The notes below the pieces were generated by a model, which saw only the letters and a program-made list of their open reading frames with translations, was not told the origin of the DNA and made no database searches. Position numbers and translations under genes: made by a program. From assembly GCA_964059195.1 (NCBI GenBank), contig CAXKWD010000006.1, positions 65,923,073 to 65,987,072 on the forward strand: a stretch of 64,000 nt of DNA, in the 5' to 3' direction. Of the stretch, positions 12,433 through 24,715 are shown piece by piece. Origin of the DNA: Ectobius pallidus. Taxonomy: Eukaryota; Arthropoda; Insecta; Blattodea; Ectobiidae. The stretch's first letter is position 1. Every line of letters begins with the position of its first letter.

Positions 12433-13012
12433 ATAATTGAATTAAATAAGTAAAGGAGGGTACAATGCTTGAGTGATTATTTATTAGGATGTCTCACAGT
12501 CGATATCACTGTCTACCTTTTAATGCGTTCGTAAATTGGTAATGAGGGTAAGTATTCCGAGAATCTGCAGATTCTTGAATAATTTTGAACCAAAGCTGTG
12601 CCGGTATTCAACGTTTATATCGCTGAAACATTGAAACACCGTTAGGCTTCACAATCAGAAAAGAGCCTTTCCCGATCAATTACATGAATATAATATTTTT
12701 TTGTGGCAAGACATTTACGAACTATTTTCTAGCAGCACTTTAAAAGGATTTTTCAAATGTATACTCTTTACAATCCCTTCAACCCAAATATTCATGCTTC
12801 ATGGAATTGTAGTACTGAATGAAGATTGGCTCAGAAAGAATCTAGCGGATTTTTTTTATTTAAAAGAGATATAATTATCTTTTGTATCACAACACGTACT
12901 GAATAAAACTTTGTGTAAGGTCACGTTTCAAATCCCTTGGCCGGAGAACCTGAGGATTTAGTGGTATTCCTCGGTTGAATAGGCAAATATATATATATTA
13001 TTTATTTATTTA

Positions 13013-13054
13013 TATACACACACAGATACATACATACATACATACATACATACA

Positions 13055-13086
<32 letters not shown>

Positions 13087-13131
13087 CATACATACATACA
13101 TACATACATACATACATACATACATACATAA
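13013..13131. repeat. CATA tetranucleotide microsatellite
   Basis: More than 25 near-perfect CATA units with one TA interruption near 13084. It lies just left of the pogo-like element. Confidence 0.95.
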
Positions 13132-13170
13132 ATCCAAGTTATTTCTGCATCTCTCCTTTCGTTGAATGTA

Positions 13171-14016
13171 CAGTCAACACTCGATATAATGCCACCTTCC
13201 GTTCTCTAACATTTAGTGACTCCAAGCGAGGGTGGCACTAAAAATATATTTTTTTAAAATAATAATGGCAAAATGCAGTGCTTCATTAATTTACAGTTCT
13301 GTATTATGAAATAAAAATTAAATAAAAGGCAAATATAGAACATTAGCACAAAATAAAATACTTATATCCAATTCTTCACGTTTTGGTGGTCTAAGTCGTG
13401 TTACAGAAACAGAAGAACGTTTTAACCATTTTTCTATCTCACTCACAATATTGCCTATGCATCTGCGACTAGCAGTTTCCCTCCCACAATAATGAAAAAT
13501 GTGATGCAATAGCCTGCTGGCTAGACTTTGGAAATCTTTCACTGTATTCCCAAACTTCTCGTTTCTGTTGAAATGTAACAACAGCTCTCTTCATTTTAAG
13601 AATCTTACAAGTGTAGTGTTTAACAGCTGAATGGACACTGGACTAAAAGAAGAGAAAATTTGGAATGTCTCATTGTATGAATACTCTTTCTACCTGCTCC
13701 ACCCTCATGCAGGCTGACTGTCCGACTTCTTAACATAGCTTCCAAATTCCACTGCACTACATTTAGTTAGTGGCAGGGGAACACTCACTTCTTGGAAATA
13801 CAGTACAGTGTGTTTCTTAAATAATCTTCCTAACATTCACGCCAGCTTTAAAATAATTCTGCAATCTATATTTTGTAAAAATTTTGCCTTGTATTCACTG
13901 GCCCAGTAACGAGGTTTCTTATGTATTTCATATGGGATAAGATTCGTTCACTTGCATTTATTGGCACAGTGCGAGGTTGGCACTTTAAAGAGGGGCATTG
14001 TAACGAGGGTTAACTG
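13171..14016 (-). mobile_element. Internally deleted pogo/Tigger-like transposon, 846 bp
   Basis: The ends are inverted repeats flanked by TA: the left end reads CAGTCAACACTCGATATAAT, the right end in reverse complement CAGTTAACCCTCGTTACAAT, both followed by GCC. CAGT...ACTG termini and a TA target duplication (13169-13170 and 14017-14018) are hallmarks of the pogo/Tigger branch of Tc1/mariner. The only coding trace is the N-terminal DNA-binding region on the minus strand (see 13420-13594); the DDE catalytic domain and CENP-B-like middle are gone. Full-length relatives are about 2-3 kb, so this is an internally deleted derivative that would need a transposase supplied in trans. Confidence 0.8.
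13420..13594 (-). pseudogene. Remnant CENP-B/psq-type N-terminal DNA-binding domain of the pogo-like transposase
   Basis: Starting at an ATG (13594, minus strand) the frame reads MKRAVVTFQQKREVWEYSER, then SSQQAIASHFSLLW, which has the spacing of the first helix-turn-helix of pogo/Tigger and CENP-B proteins. A one-base slip in a G-rich spot near 13490 moves the continuation (GRETASRRCIGNIVSEIEKW) to the next frame. That second part matches the recognition helix region that usually ends in a KEKW-like motif. Nothing of the DDE domain follows. Confidence 0.65.
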
Positions 14017-14616
14017 TAATTAATTATATCCCTTCGCTTTCGTTAAACCATTGTAAACCATTATTACATATTAGCCTTGCGGATATCTATGACTGATTTT
14101 CTTATCCTTCCTTGTCTCTACAACATTAAGTCATTAGTTTCGTTGTTTGGATCTGCATACATCTTGGCTGGAAGCGCCTGAATCAACAGCTGCCTAACTG
14201 TAGATCTTATAGCTGTATTTAGAGATGATCCAGTGCCGTCTGATCTAAAAATGGCAATATAGGCAAGGAAGTGGGTTTGGTGTGGGGTGTCTAACTGGGT
14301 GACTATGAGGTCACACGTTGTCAATAGGAAGCAGAACGAAACTGGGCTTCACCTTATAGGCTTTCTTGCATTATGTAGGAACGGTAGAATGATTGTCATA
14401 TCCTCAGAGGATATATGAAAGTATACAACATATGTCCCATAACAGATACCATATATCCGACCTAGATATTGTATAATTGCAATGATTTTCCGTTGCCTTC
14501 CTCGAGGTGTTTGACTGATAGGCATCGAATAAAGCGGATGGATCGGAGATCCTTAACTACAATTCAGTGATAAAACATAGAGTGCATGGTCTTATTGCCA
14601 CTATACCCGATACGAC

Positions 14617-14738
14617 CTAAGAAAGAAACCTGAAGTAAATGAAAACCAGTACGTCTGTCTCACTCTTAGGTCATACATGTAATGTGCTAGAGTGAGACAC
14701 ACGTACTGGTTTTTCTTTACTTCGGGTTTCCTTCTTAG
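14617..14738. mobile_element. Hairpin MITE, about 122 bp
   Basis: The left arm (14617-14666, ending AGTACGTCTGTCTCACTCT) and the right arm (14689-14738, starting AGAGTGAGACACACGTACTG) are nearly perfect inverted copies of about 48 bp separated by about 22 bp. The RNA or single strand would fold into one long stem. No coding capacity and no certain target duplication. Confidence 0.7.
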
Positions 14739-14739
14739 A

Positions 14740-17600
14740 ACGGCCAGACTTTAGTTCCAGATTGTGTGTCATCCCCATAAAGCAGTCTGCCGTAAAATGT
14801 CTGAACAATTGATCAAGAGCCCTTGAAAATTCTGGATGGAGTGGTTCGCATACAGCCCTACCAGCTACAATAAATTTAAATTCTGGTGGCCAAACTGATA
14901 ATATTTTAGTGAAATAATAATAATAATAATAATAACTATAATAATAAATGAGAGGAAAGGGAAGGATCTGGCTAGAGATTGAGAAGTGTTAGAACAAGGA
15001 AATTCGAGAAACGGGTGTATATGGAGAAAGATAAAATGTTACAACCTCTTCCAACATGAACTAAGATCTTTGCTTATACCCAAGGACAGCGATTTGACAT
15101 ACCTATGACACATTCCCTAAGAGTGTTTTGAAGCGAATTACTTAAGATGTTACTCTATAATAACAGTGGAAGCCAGGTTCAAAAACTACTAATTAATTTG
15201 CCTCACAATAATGCATATGACATAGATTTCTTTCAGTGAGATAGCCCATTAAGGGTAATCACTAATCAGTCCCAGTAGAAGGGTTCCATCTGGTACTAAG
15301 AAGCGAACTCTGGCTAGCTCAGTTGGTAGCACAGCGGCACGTAAAGCCGAAGGTCATGCGTTCGGATCCCAGTGTGAGAGGGATTTTCTCCTGTAAGCTC
15401 TCTATATATTTTTAAAGTATTTTCTAGCTGATTATAAAAGACTATTATAATAGTAAACCTGATTACTTAGCTAAATTCCAGTTTTTCTGGCTTTTGTCAA
15501 AAAGGGGGAAGTGCAAAAGTTTTGCACGGGTTTACTAGTAAATATTATGAGCCTAATAAACGTTATGAACATTGTTTTTCTATTGCACACCATAGAATTT
15601 CAAACCATTAAAATGTTATTGTTTGAATAGTTATCAAAATCCTAATTATTGTCCATTTTGTGTGTACATTGAATTGATTGCTGAATACACTATCTGCTTT
15701 CAAACGTGTGTTATTTTATTCATAGCTGTTTAACAGGTATTGTTCTGTGATATTTGTTGTTGTGTAGGTGCTTCACGCTCAACAACAAATTCATAAATTG
15801 ATCATGACATGGAATGATATGTATTTACAAAATCGAGACTGCAAGACTGACAGAATATTTGATTACCATTGACATTACCACACCTGGTCACCTCACCTGA
15901 TCGCGTGAATTGTGTACATGTGCTCATGTTATAGCTGCACGCTTCCAATCTCTATGTCATTTCAACGTAAAACTAAATCAATTCATATCATATCCAGAAT
16001 TAATACAATCGTACACCGATACATCAGAGATTTACACAACAAAAATACCAAAATAAATCATTGGGTGTAACAATGTTGAATCATGAAAATAGTAATTAGA
16101 AAATAAAGTTTTATTTGATAAGTCAGTGCTTCTAGTTACCATACTATAATATATATTCTTAATGAAAATCAAGCACACAGCTTTTCACAAGTTACAGGGA
16201 AAGACCTTATGTGTAGATAAAGGTCTTCAATAAATTTCCTATGGATATGGAACGTCAACTCATAAAGAAAAGTACATTAAATATTTTTAATGGACTATAT
16301 TTACCTAGGTATTTAATACATACGTACACTCATAGAGTTTACATTTCCAATGCCTATCAGTATATTAACTTAAAATTCTGTTAAGCATTTTGTACGATTA
16401 AAGTGAATGTTACCGTGAAATTTCATCAAAATCTGATGCACAATCTACCTAAGGTAGATGTCTTTTATTCTCAAAATCAGATAAACCAAGGGGAATAAAG
16501 AAACAATGGTAGGCCTATGGACTACCTAATGTAAATTTTTCTGGTAACCCACTAAGCACTGTCATGCCATAAATGAACTAATATGAAATAACTCGTTTTA
16601 AAATGTTGTTGAAAAAATGCAGTTTTTTTAAAGATGCTGTGATACCATTTCTTTGGCATACTAAATGATTCATTTTATTAGTTTCATGTGTTGGTAATGT
16701 TTACATTTTTCCCAAAATACTTCTTAATTACATGCTTCAGTTAGATTACCTATGTTTGGATTATTGTCTCAGTTTTAGGTCAGTTTTATTTCAAAGTCAA
16801 AGATGATGCTATTTTATACCTCTAATATCATGGAAAATGTATGAAATCAGTTGCGTTTTTTATTTCAACACTGTCCGAAATATTCAGCTAACTCTAAAAC
16901 TTAACCAGGTGCAATTTTTGGTATCGGTGACTTAAGAGCTTTTTTTATAATTCAAAATAAAAATTATATGAATAATTACAAGTGATATACAGCAAATTCT
17001 ATTCTCATATGGAATGAACAGGCAAAACTTAATGAAAAATATAAGAAGTCTTGATAAAGTTTTTTTTTATTTTTTTCTTAATAAGTATGTGTAAAATGTA
17101 AGTTCGGTATTCCACAAGCTCTCATAAATGCTAACTGGTAGGCCTTACTTCAGAGGTTATGTAGGCCTAAACCTAAAGCCAATTGTTGACCACACTTCCT
17201 ACTTTACTTCTTTTTTACTTCCTAAGGATGGAGAACTTGATCTCCGTCACATACCTAATGCCATATGACTGCCTACCGGTAACTACATTTTAGCTTAGAT
17301 ATAAATTATAATTTTTCACTATTTTATTTGTGCTGTTATTTATCACCTTTCTAGAAACAGACGAAATTTATAGACATGTACAAATTAAATGGGATCTAAA
17401 GCATTGCCTCAAAAATGGTTCGGTTTTAGTTTTCTAAAAAAGATTCTTCCAATAAGCGGCATATAAGAATAGTCTTACACGTTCATGGTCAGAGGGGGTT
17501 TTCGTGTAATGTCTATAAATATATCGTAAGTTAGTCAATAGAGGAAAAAATAATAGAATATATTACATTATATTCTCCTAAACGTGTTACACATCAATAG
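14740..17600. other. AT-rich stretch without genes; one SINE head
   Basis: It contains an AAT trinucleotide run at about 14917-14946 and the tRNA-like SINE head at 15304-15385 (listed separately). No coding frame of note. Several T- and A-rich runs around 17060-17090. Confidence 0.5.
15304..15400 (+). mobile_element. tRNA-derived SINE head, family C
   Basis: TGGCTAGCTCAGTTGG (about 15311-15326) is a near-consensus polymerase III A box and GTTCGGATCCC (about 15360-15370) a B box, in tRNA spacing. Between them, CGGC-ACGTAAA-GCCG could form an anticodon-like stem with a 7-base loop. The acceptor stem does not close and the 3' side runs into GAGAGGGATTTTCTCCTG, so this is a SINE head and not a working tRNA gene. 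A degenerate relative on the minus strand lies near 41480-41560. Confidence 0.65.
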
Positions 17601-17629
17601 GCATCGGCGAGTAACCTACTATGTTGTTA

Positions 17630-17700
17630 GTTTCGCTGATAAATGACATGTGTGCATACGTCGCGCAGCGAAACCGACAATGTGCGCATGCGTCGTGGTA
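17630..17700 (+). promoter_or_regulatory. CpG-bearing candidate promoter segment with NRF1-type site
   Basis: In an otherwise CpG-poor region this segment has about ten CpGs. TGCGCATGCG at 17683-17692 fits the palindromic binding motif of NRF1 (Erect wing in insects), which marks promoters of many broadly expressed genes. A second, weaker version (TGTGCATACGTCGCGC) lies at about 17650-17665, and GTTTCGCTG...CAGCGAAAC form a short inverted repeat around it. A candidate first exon begins some 300 bases downstream. The promoter role is inference only. Confidence 0.25.
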
Positions 17701-18002
17701 TAGTACAGAATTCACTTTAGGAACAAACCTAATAAGTAAACAAAGATACATGCTGAGTACGGTAATTTAAAATTTCTCTTACTCAATTGTCATATTTCTT
17801 GGTTATGGAATGGATTTAAAAGTTATTACGTTTCGGTATGGTAAAAGAACATTTGATCTCGGCCTCCTGGGTTGGTTTAGCGGACGTGCCAAATCAGGTG
17901 ACTGGTGTGGTTACTGGTGGTGTAATGGATGAATGACTCATAGCTTGTGGAGGTCTGGCTGAAGCAGCGTTGAAAGTGTACAAGTGATGATGTAAGAAAC
18001 AA

Positions 18003-18084
18003 ATGTTATGTGATAAGTGTGGTCTGTTTCAAAATATGGTGTTGCAGACAGCAGAAGAGATGTTTTCTACTTGTGATTTTAAAG
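18003..18084 (+). CDS. Candidate first coding exon, unknown protein
   Basis: An ATG at 18003 opens a 27-codon frame beginning MLCDKCGLFQNMVLQTAEEM and ending ...CDFK plus one base, directly followed by a good splice donor (AAAG|GTATGT at 18085). Codon usage looks less AT-driven than neighbouring frames. Upstream is a more complex, GC-richer leader (17860-18000) and the CpG segment at 17630-17700. I do not recognise the peptide. If spliced to the micro-exon candidate at 37829, the frame stays open (phase 1 to phase 1). Alternative: a chance frame beside a chance donor. Confidence 0.22.
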
Positions 18085-18089
18085 GTATG

Positions 18090-20740
18090 TTTGTGCTCTG
18101 TATATTACGCATTACCTGCATGAGGACGGCATTAGCATGCGCATATAATAAGAAAAAAAAAATTAATCCCGATATGCCGACATATCTATAAATGTCAAAA
18201 AAGTCTTGCTTCTCTATTATTCAGTAGGACAAAAAGAAAGTTCCCTGTCTATTGGAGCAAACATTGATAGGTTATGTGCAATGGCAAGCTTGTGAAGAAA
18301 GCCGTACCGAAGACTGGTCGCTCGAACGATGCCAGTTGCTACGCATATCCGTTCCACCCAACTCCAACGATTTCAATTTTAGCATGGATTCATAAAATTG
18401 TGTACTATTAGGCCTACGCTTATTACTTGATTGGGTTTTAATTAAATAATAATAAATCCTGTATTTATCGGTAATCATTATGTTTATGTGAGTTATTTTA
18501 TTGCTTTTACGATTAGTGCAAAAATATCAGTGGATACTATCAAAATTTACTTTATCCACCACCTATATGCATGACTCTGTATGAATCATTAATCGTTCCA
18601 ATATAATACGTCATGTTACATTTCATTCGCGTTTTCAGATTCATAAGAATCACGTTAAGCTGGTAAAATATTGGTATGACTACTGAAGTTTCGCATAAGT
18701 TAAATTACCTTTGTTGTGAAGCAGGCTGTGTTAGATTGACTTATTTATTGAAATATCTATACGGTACATGAAACTGTCTATGTATCTAGTAGTTAGCTTC
18801 TGTAATTCTGGTGGTGAATCAGACAACTTGAAGTAAAGTAAAGTATAGTAAAGTAAAGTAAAGTAAAGTAAATGTTGAAGGTAAAACCTCTACTAGTTCT
18901 AAGTGTAGCTGAGTCAACAACTATGCGACCATGTTGTAACTCTATACCCCGATTGTTTATTGGACCATTAAAATACTATATTTGTAATTCAGTTTTGCGA
19001 TCAAATATATTCTCCGAAAAATTATTTTAATGAATGTTATCATCGCAATCACTTTTTCTAACGTTAGTTAATTGTTTATTTAATCAAATTGAACACCCAA
19101 TCACAATTTCCAGAACTATATAAACAATACATTAGGTAGTTATAGCAACACAAAGATGAATAAAAGGGAGGAAAGTTAGATAACTAGCTTTGTGAAAGTA
19201 AGAAGTAGCCCATATGGAATATTTTATCACGAGGAAAATAAGGAAATAAAAAGTTGATGAATTAAGATGATTTTTTAAAATTGACATAGGCAATTTAACA
19301 TTTGAGAGTAGACTATAGCTAAACTACTTACACATAGATTCCAATGAATTACCATTTTGAACAAGTTTTAACAATTGGCTTGCAATAGGATTAAAGTGTA
19401 AAATATCCATACCAAATTATTGCATTTATATTAAGTTGATTTCACCGTACAGAATGATGTTCGGTTTAATGGTGATTTTTTGTGCAGGTCCATGTTTATT
19501 ATTGGAATAAAAAGTAGCTTTCTTAATCTACCAATTTTACCGGGTACATGCATGTAAATACATTCTTTGTGTAGTATTTATATCGTTAGTTATTTTATAT
19601 AACAAACTTAATTACTGTCATGCTTTTCTGACTTTGTGTAAAAGTTCAGAATTCAATTTTTTTTCAGTGGGTTTTACTGTAAACATTAACTACTTTAGGA
19701 ATTTAATTTTTTTCCCAGGACTCGCTTTATTTTACTGTCAGCGGATATTAGATAATAGGTTTATTTTCAAACTTTATATTACTAGAGAATAATATAGACG
19801 AGTTAGGATATCCTGAATCAACATGTATGGATTTCTCATTTCGAAACAAAGGGTTGTCAATGCTTTAATCAACTATTAATTCTGTATGTTCAATAAATCT
19901 AAGATTGAAAGTAAAAGTAATACCTAGATTTTTTTACCTATAACTTCTAATACTTCATTAATATTTCCAATGTTCTTTTTCTAGTTTTTCCCCATGTAGG
20001 CCTAGACCTACTTTATATTTTTAGTCATAGTACCTACAAAATTATTTAAGGCTGTTATCTGTATTTAGAGTATAGTAAATGTAATTGCGCCTGTTTGAGT
20101 TAATCTGCATTAAGACAGAATGATTTATTCTTAGATCTGTATCGGATGACGTTTACAAATGATTGCATGCTGCTAGTGAAAATGGAATAAATAATTTCCA
20201 GGTCTAGTGATTTCATATTGGATTACGTATTGCTCTTCCGCACACAGAGTTTAAGCAACATAGCTGAAAATATTGATCTCATGATGGAACAAAATAGATT
20301 AATTTCTAGTTTCAATAATGTATTACGTGAAAGTTTGTTGTGATGGATTGACGGATTACACGGTAATGGACAATGCGTTATTTCGTAATTTATATTTACG
20401 TCTCCCTTGTTGGTTATATTCGTTGATAGGTTGTATGATTAACCGCACAATATTATGTTGAATATTACACGAAGCTATAGTCCGTCAACCAACTGTCATA
20501 ATTATCAATTCGTTATTCCACAAATAAAGGTATAACTATGATACCTTTCCATACTCAGCAGTTTCATTAACGTAATTGTAAAAGTAACACAATAGTAAAA
20601 TATAAATATAGAAATATTTTTAAATGTTTCGCACAATAATGCTTCAATATACTGAAGTTATAAATTACATTATTAGAGACCAAAATCTGAGTACAGGTTT
20701 AATCAATTACTTCATACTGGCTTTGTATCAAAAGTGTAGA
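18090..20740. other. AT-rich stretch without recognisable genes
   Basis: Intron-like or intergenic DNA. It includes a pentanucleotide (AAGTA)n run at about 18832-18872. The only longer frames are AT-driven. Confidence 0.5.
18832..18872. repeat. AAGTA pentanucleotide microsatellite
   Basis: About eight tandem AAGTA/AAAGT units with one AAGTAT variant. Confidence 0.9.
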
Positions 20741-20741
20741 T

Positions 20742-20870
20742 GCTCTTTTCTGCTTTCCTGCATCTCTTTCCATCTATTTCCTACTCTATCTCTTTTCAGT
20801 TTTCTTTTTCCCTGTCCCTTTCTCCCAAGTCCTTATTCTACCTTTTCTCTCTCTGTTTTTCTCTCAAAAG
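20742..20870. repeat. Pyrimidine tract
   Basis: About 130 bases made almost wholly of C and T (CTCTTTTCTGCTTTCCTG, CTACCTTTTCTCTCTCTG). It produces the misleading Ser/Phe/Leu-rich open frames on the plus strand here. Low-complexity DNA, not a gene. Confidence 0.8.
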
Positions 20871-21485
20871 TAATTTTGTTGTTTGTACAATCCTTTTGAT
20901 ATGCTTGCAAAGCACACTGCCTTCCTCTCAGAGTTTCTGTTTCTTGTGGTCTCTCACGAAATCTGTTACTAACGGTCAGTGTTTCATTCCCCAGCCACCA
21001 CAACATTTCTTAACCAAATTGTGTTATTTATTTAGAACTCTCCATTTTTATATGTTATTTTTTAGTTCAATATACTATAAAAACTCATTTAAGGAAAATC
21101 GATTCCTGTCAGAACCAATTTCTGCATCCAATGCTGAATGTCTCACGTATCTCGAATCAATCAAATCGTAAAGGCTGTGGTTTTAAAATCAATTTTCACA
21201 AAATTTATAAAGTGATTTTATTTTTTGGACTTAAACGATTACGATTATTAATTTGAGTTCTGTAGTGAGTGGGTTGGTATGATAGGTAATATTCTAATCG
21301 AACATATGTTTTTTATACCAAAGAATCTATTTTTCTGCAGTGGTGAATTACTAATACTGTAACTTCCATAATATTATGGTGATTGTTCCTTCCGTTATGT
21401 CTTTGAATGAAGGCATGTTTGTTGTTTTCTTATGGACCAGCCAGTTATTCCAGCTAAGAATGTGTGACTTCTTCTCATCAGAACG

Positions 21486-21955
21486 ATGGATTCCAACTCC
21501 ACTTTTATGATTAAAAACATTATTCGAGCTGTAGACCGTGGTCTAGTTGACATTAGTGTGCCAAGCGAAAACATTTTTCAACGAAAAATTGAAAATTCTA
21601 TCTTACAACTATATGAGTTGCTTGTCAGTTACGAAGTGGTTTCCTTATTTATTATGGTATCAGTACGCGAGATATTAAGTTTGCTGCGAGATTTATTCCC
21701 GGAAGACATTACAAAACGTTTCCATCATGTACTCTCCACTACATATTTTCTATGGAATGGTGGGTTTAATGAACAGAAGGATGGAGTAGCTTTGGGGGAA
21801 CCCCCTGAGTCCGATTGTGCCAAACCTGTACATGGAGAGTTTCGAGACCTCAGCACTAAGTACCGCACCACAGATGATGGTTTCGTTACGTTGACGATAC
21901 CTTCGTCATTTGGAGACATGGGGAGGAAACACTAGAAACATTTCGTAACGCCAAC
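21486..21955 (+). pseudogene. Penelope-like element reverse transcriptase fragment
   Basis: The first frame (21486-21880) carries YEVVSLFIMVSVREILSLL (motif A region; family members have Asp where this copy has Glu), RDLFPEDITKRFHHVL, TYFLWNGGFNEQKDGVALG (the WNG...EQ.DGVAMG motif of Penelope RTs) and EPPES in place of SPLSP. Motif C is in another frame: RYVDDTFVIW is encoded at 21884-21913, followed by RHGEETLETFRNAN. The frame change falls between about 21860 and 21884, and a stop follows at 21956. Penelope elements encode an RT related to telomerase with a C-terminal GIY-YIG nuclease; neither the N-terminal part nor the nuclease is here. Dead fragment, plus strand. Confidence 0.85.
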
Positions 21956-21957
21956 TA

Positions 21958-22155
21958 GGCTCTTCATTTCTTCTGGGGTCACATGAAAAGCATAGTGTAC
22001 GTGACTCCTGTCGAAACTAATATAGACCTGGTTGCTAGGATTGTAACAGCCACTGATAATTTGCCACAATTCCTGGGATGCTAAAGCGTTTGCGACAGTC
22101 CATGATTCGTCGCTGTGAAGTTTGTCGTGATCATGGAGTCGACATTTTGAATAAT
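21958..22155 (+). pseudogene. C-terminal fragment of a DDE (Tc1/IS630-like) transposase abutting the Penelope fragment
   Basis: The frame from 21959 reads ALHFFWGHMKSIVYVTPVET, then NIDLVARIVTAT; after a frame change near 22060 it continues FATIPGMLKRLRQSMIRRCE and VCRDHG. The WGHLKS-VY-TPV...LVARI...TPG...RVRQS--RRC series is the C-terminus of a common insect IS630/Tc1-like transposase family. It begins within a few bases of where the Penelope frame ends, so two unrelated elements are joined head to tail. No inverted repeat was found in the flanks. Confidence 0.7.
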
Positions 22156-22159
22156 TACT

Positions 22160-24700
22160 TCAAACTGCGTGTAGTTTTGGTTGTACAAAGATAGTTAGGT
22201 TAGAAACTAAAGCAGTGAAATCACTCGGTAATGACCCACCGGGTTCCTTATATTAAAATAGTCAGAAAACATCCCTGAACAACTTGTGAATGTTTATCTC
22301 AATTATGTCGATAGAATGTGAATGTTTGTCGATAGAGTTTTCATTCGCTCTGTATAATAGTATATATAACTTATATATAGTACCGGTATTTTAAATATAA
22401 CATTGGTTTTCAATTTTTCTTAAAACATTTTTATTGTTTTACGTACATCGTCATTCTCTTCTGTTATGTGCACATTTTCATTAATCTATATTTATCTTCC
22501 TTTTCTTCCTTGCGATGTTCTTTCCTTCCTTATTTTATTAATTTGTTATTTTTAATAATTCACAAAGTGATTACATGATTATTCTTATCACATTACATTA
22601 GTCTCCTTTATTGTAAAGAACTGTACAGATTGAGTATTATACAAACTTAATTATAATATAGCTTTAGACGAAACAATGTCGTCACTCTCCTTCAACTACA
22701 TGATATTTCAGTGCACAAACTTTATGCATAATCAATTCATAGCTAGTTGATGGAAAACCGTTAATACACTAACTTGGTCTCTGAAGGATTTGTCTTGAAG
22801 ACATAATACATCAACTTAGCTAACTTCATAACATTTCAAGCAGTGACAGGTCACAAAACATGAAGTCATTTATTGTAAAGCTCGAGTTGCAGGAAAACAC
22901 AGCAACGTAGCTACCTTGCATGCTAAGTTTTTAGAGTTCTGAGACGGCCTTATAAGGCACGGTCATGTCATTAATTTTGTTAGTTGACTTCCTTAGTTAA
23001 CGAGGATTTGGACATAGATTATAACTTACCGGTAATGCCAGTATAGTATTTGTATGAGAGTAATTAGTTAACTTGTATTTTGGATTTTAGTGCAATTAAC
23101 ATATTCAATTACTTTTAGTTTTGGGATCTACATGAAAACTATTTTATGTGTAGACTACAGGTGCTTTAGTTTTTAGATTTTGTATATTTATGAGATTTAG
23201 GAACTGTTTACATGTTTACTACAACGACTTACAAGTTCTGGATTAATATGATAATGATGAGTTCAGATACACTACTAAAGATCCCGCACGAAATCTGTGC
23301 CGATTGCCTAAATCATTGTATTATGTTTTCATGAGGACTGTAGCGTCGATTGGCCTGCTACCTATCTCTCTCGCACAACAATACCTTCCTTTTTATTTGT
23401 AAAGGCCAAGCTACCTCTCTCTCTCGCACAAGTGCATGTCTCTCTCTAGCGAGTAACTGTCTCATCGGCACATATATCGTGCGAGAACTTTACTTAACTG
23501 AATGAATTACGATGGCATTAGGATTTACAGAAATATGTTTTACCGTACAGGATTATTTTGAGTTTCCCTGAATTACTATTTCATAGTAACATGTGTGTGT
23601 GTGTACGTGAAAAACAATAGCTTGAAGAGGAAAGATATGTAGAAAGAACGTACGTGTTAGACCTATTAGAGTTAAAAATATCTTCCGCTTCACATTCACT
23701 TTAAGAACGAATAATTATTTAATACCATACTACTTTGTGAATAACAATGAGTGACCGGCCAGGATATCGAACTGTTAGCCTGAGAGTTTTAAGACTATGT
23801 AATGACAGTTGTTATTTCGATGAAATTTTGAAATGAATGTTTTGAGAGAATGACTACGTCTCATTTCTAAGGGTATTTATGATACACTTATCATATTTTA
23901 AATTTTGAATACCCGTAATACATTTTTTACTTTTGAATAATAGTTATAATTATTCTTTGCAATGTAGATTCCATGTTGGAATTATTGGGTTTTACACTGC
24001 ATTACTCGTGGGATGTAGCTGTATATACTGTTTATTATTCCAGAGCTAATATATCAGGTTATGAAAGAGCATTAGTGTTGTGTACTGGAAACTAGTTTAC
24101 ACTCATGTGTGTGCAGCATAGTTTATGACGTACTTGAGTGTAAGCATACAGGATGCCCGCTACTACAGTAGAACAGCAAGTGCTTATCCCTTTTTATATT
24201 GCCTGTAAGATTTTCAATGTTGCTATTTTTTCCCTCTGTCCATATTATAGGTAGAGGGAGTATGTGCTCGAACCCGAAATTAGAATTTGAGTTTTTAACA
24301 TAAATGCATGTTTTAAGGCCTCTGAATTAAAAAAAATATCTTAAGAAACATGTCTGTGTGAGTGCTTGTGAACAGCCTAGCCCCAAATCGAAAAATCGTA
24401 TGAAAACAAAATTTCGTATTTGGGTTAGATACCTTCTGGGAATGTGATAAGAAGATTGGCGACGACCTTCTCGTACTTTTAATGCCACATAACATGAAAA
24501 TATTTTTTTTGTGATTTCCTCGAAAACAGCTGTAACGATTTTGTTTAAATTGTGGTACATGAGGTGCTTATATTTAACTTTGTAAGGGTGTGTATGACAG
24601 GCGACATAAGATAACAAATATTGGCAATGTTTTCAAAGCTATTACGCGAATATCAGATATTGGACTGACTTGGAAATTATATCATTAAACCTTTTGATAT
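22160..24700. other. AT-rich stretch without genes
   Basis: Noncoding. At about 23360-23460 there are two diverged copies of a segment reading GCTACCT-TCTCTCTCGCACAA. No coding signal. Confidence 0.5.
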
Positions 24701-24715
24701 ATTGTAACATAACTT

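Noticed and set aside
13013..13131. CRISPR array or other spaced repeat system
   Set aside because: Simple tetranucleotide repeat without unique spacers; none of the repeats in the window has a CRISPR layout.
12975..13241. Open frame of repeated YIHT units
   Set aside because: It is the CATA microsatellite translated.
15304..15385. A functional tRNA gene
   Set aside because: A and B boxes are good but the acceptor stem does not pair and the sequence runs into SINE-like body.
20624..21171. Membrane protein genes rich in Ser, Phe and Leu
   Set aside because: Produced by translation of a C/T tract in two frames.
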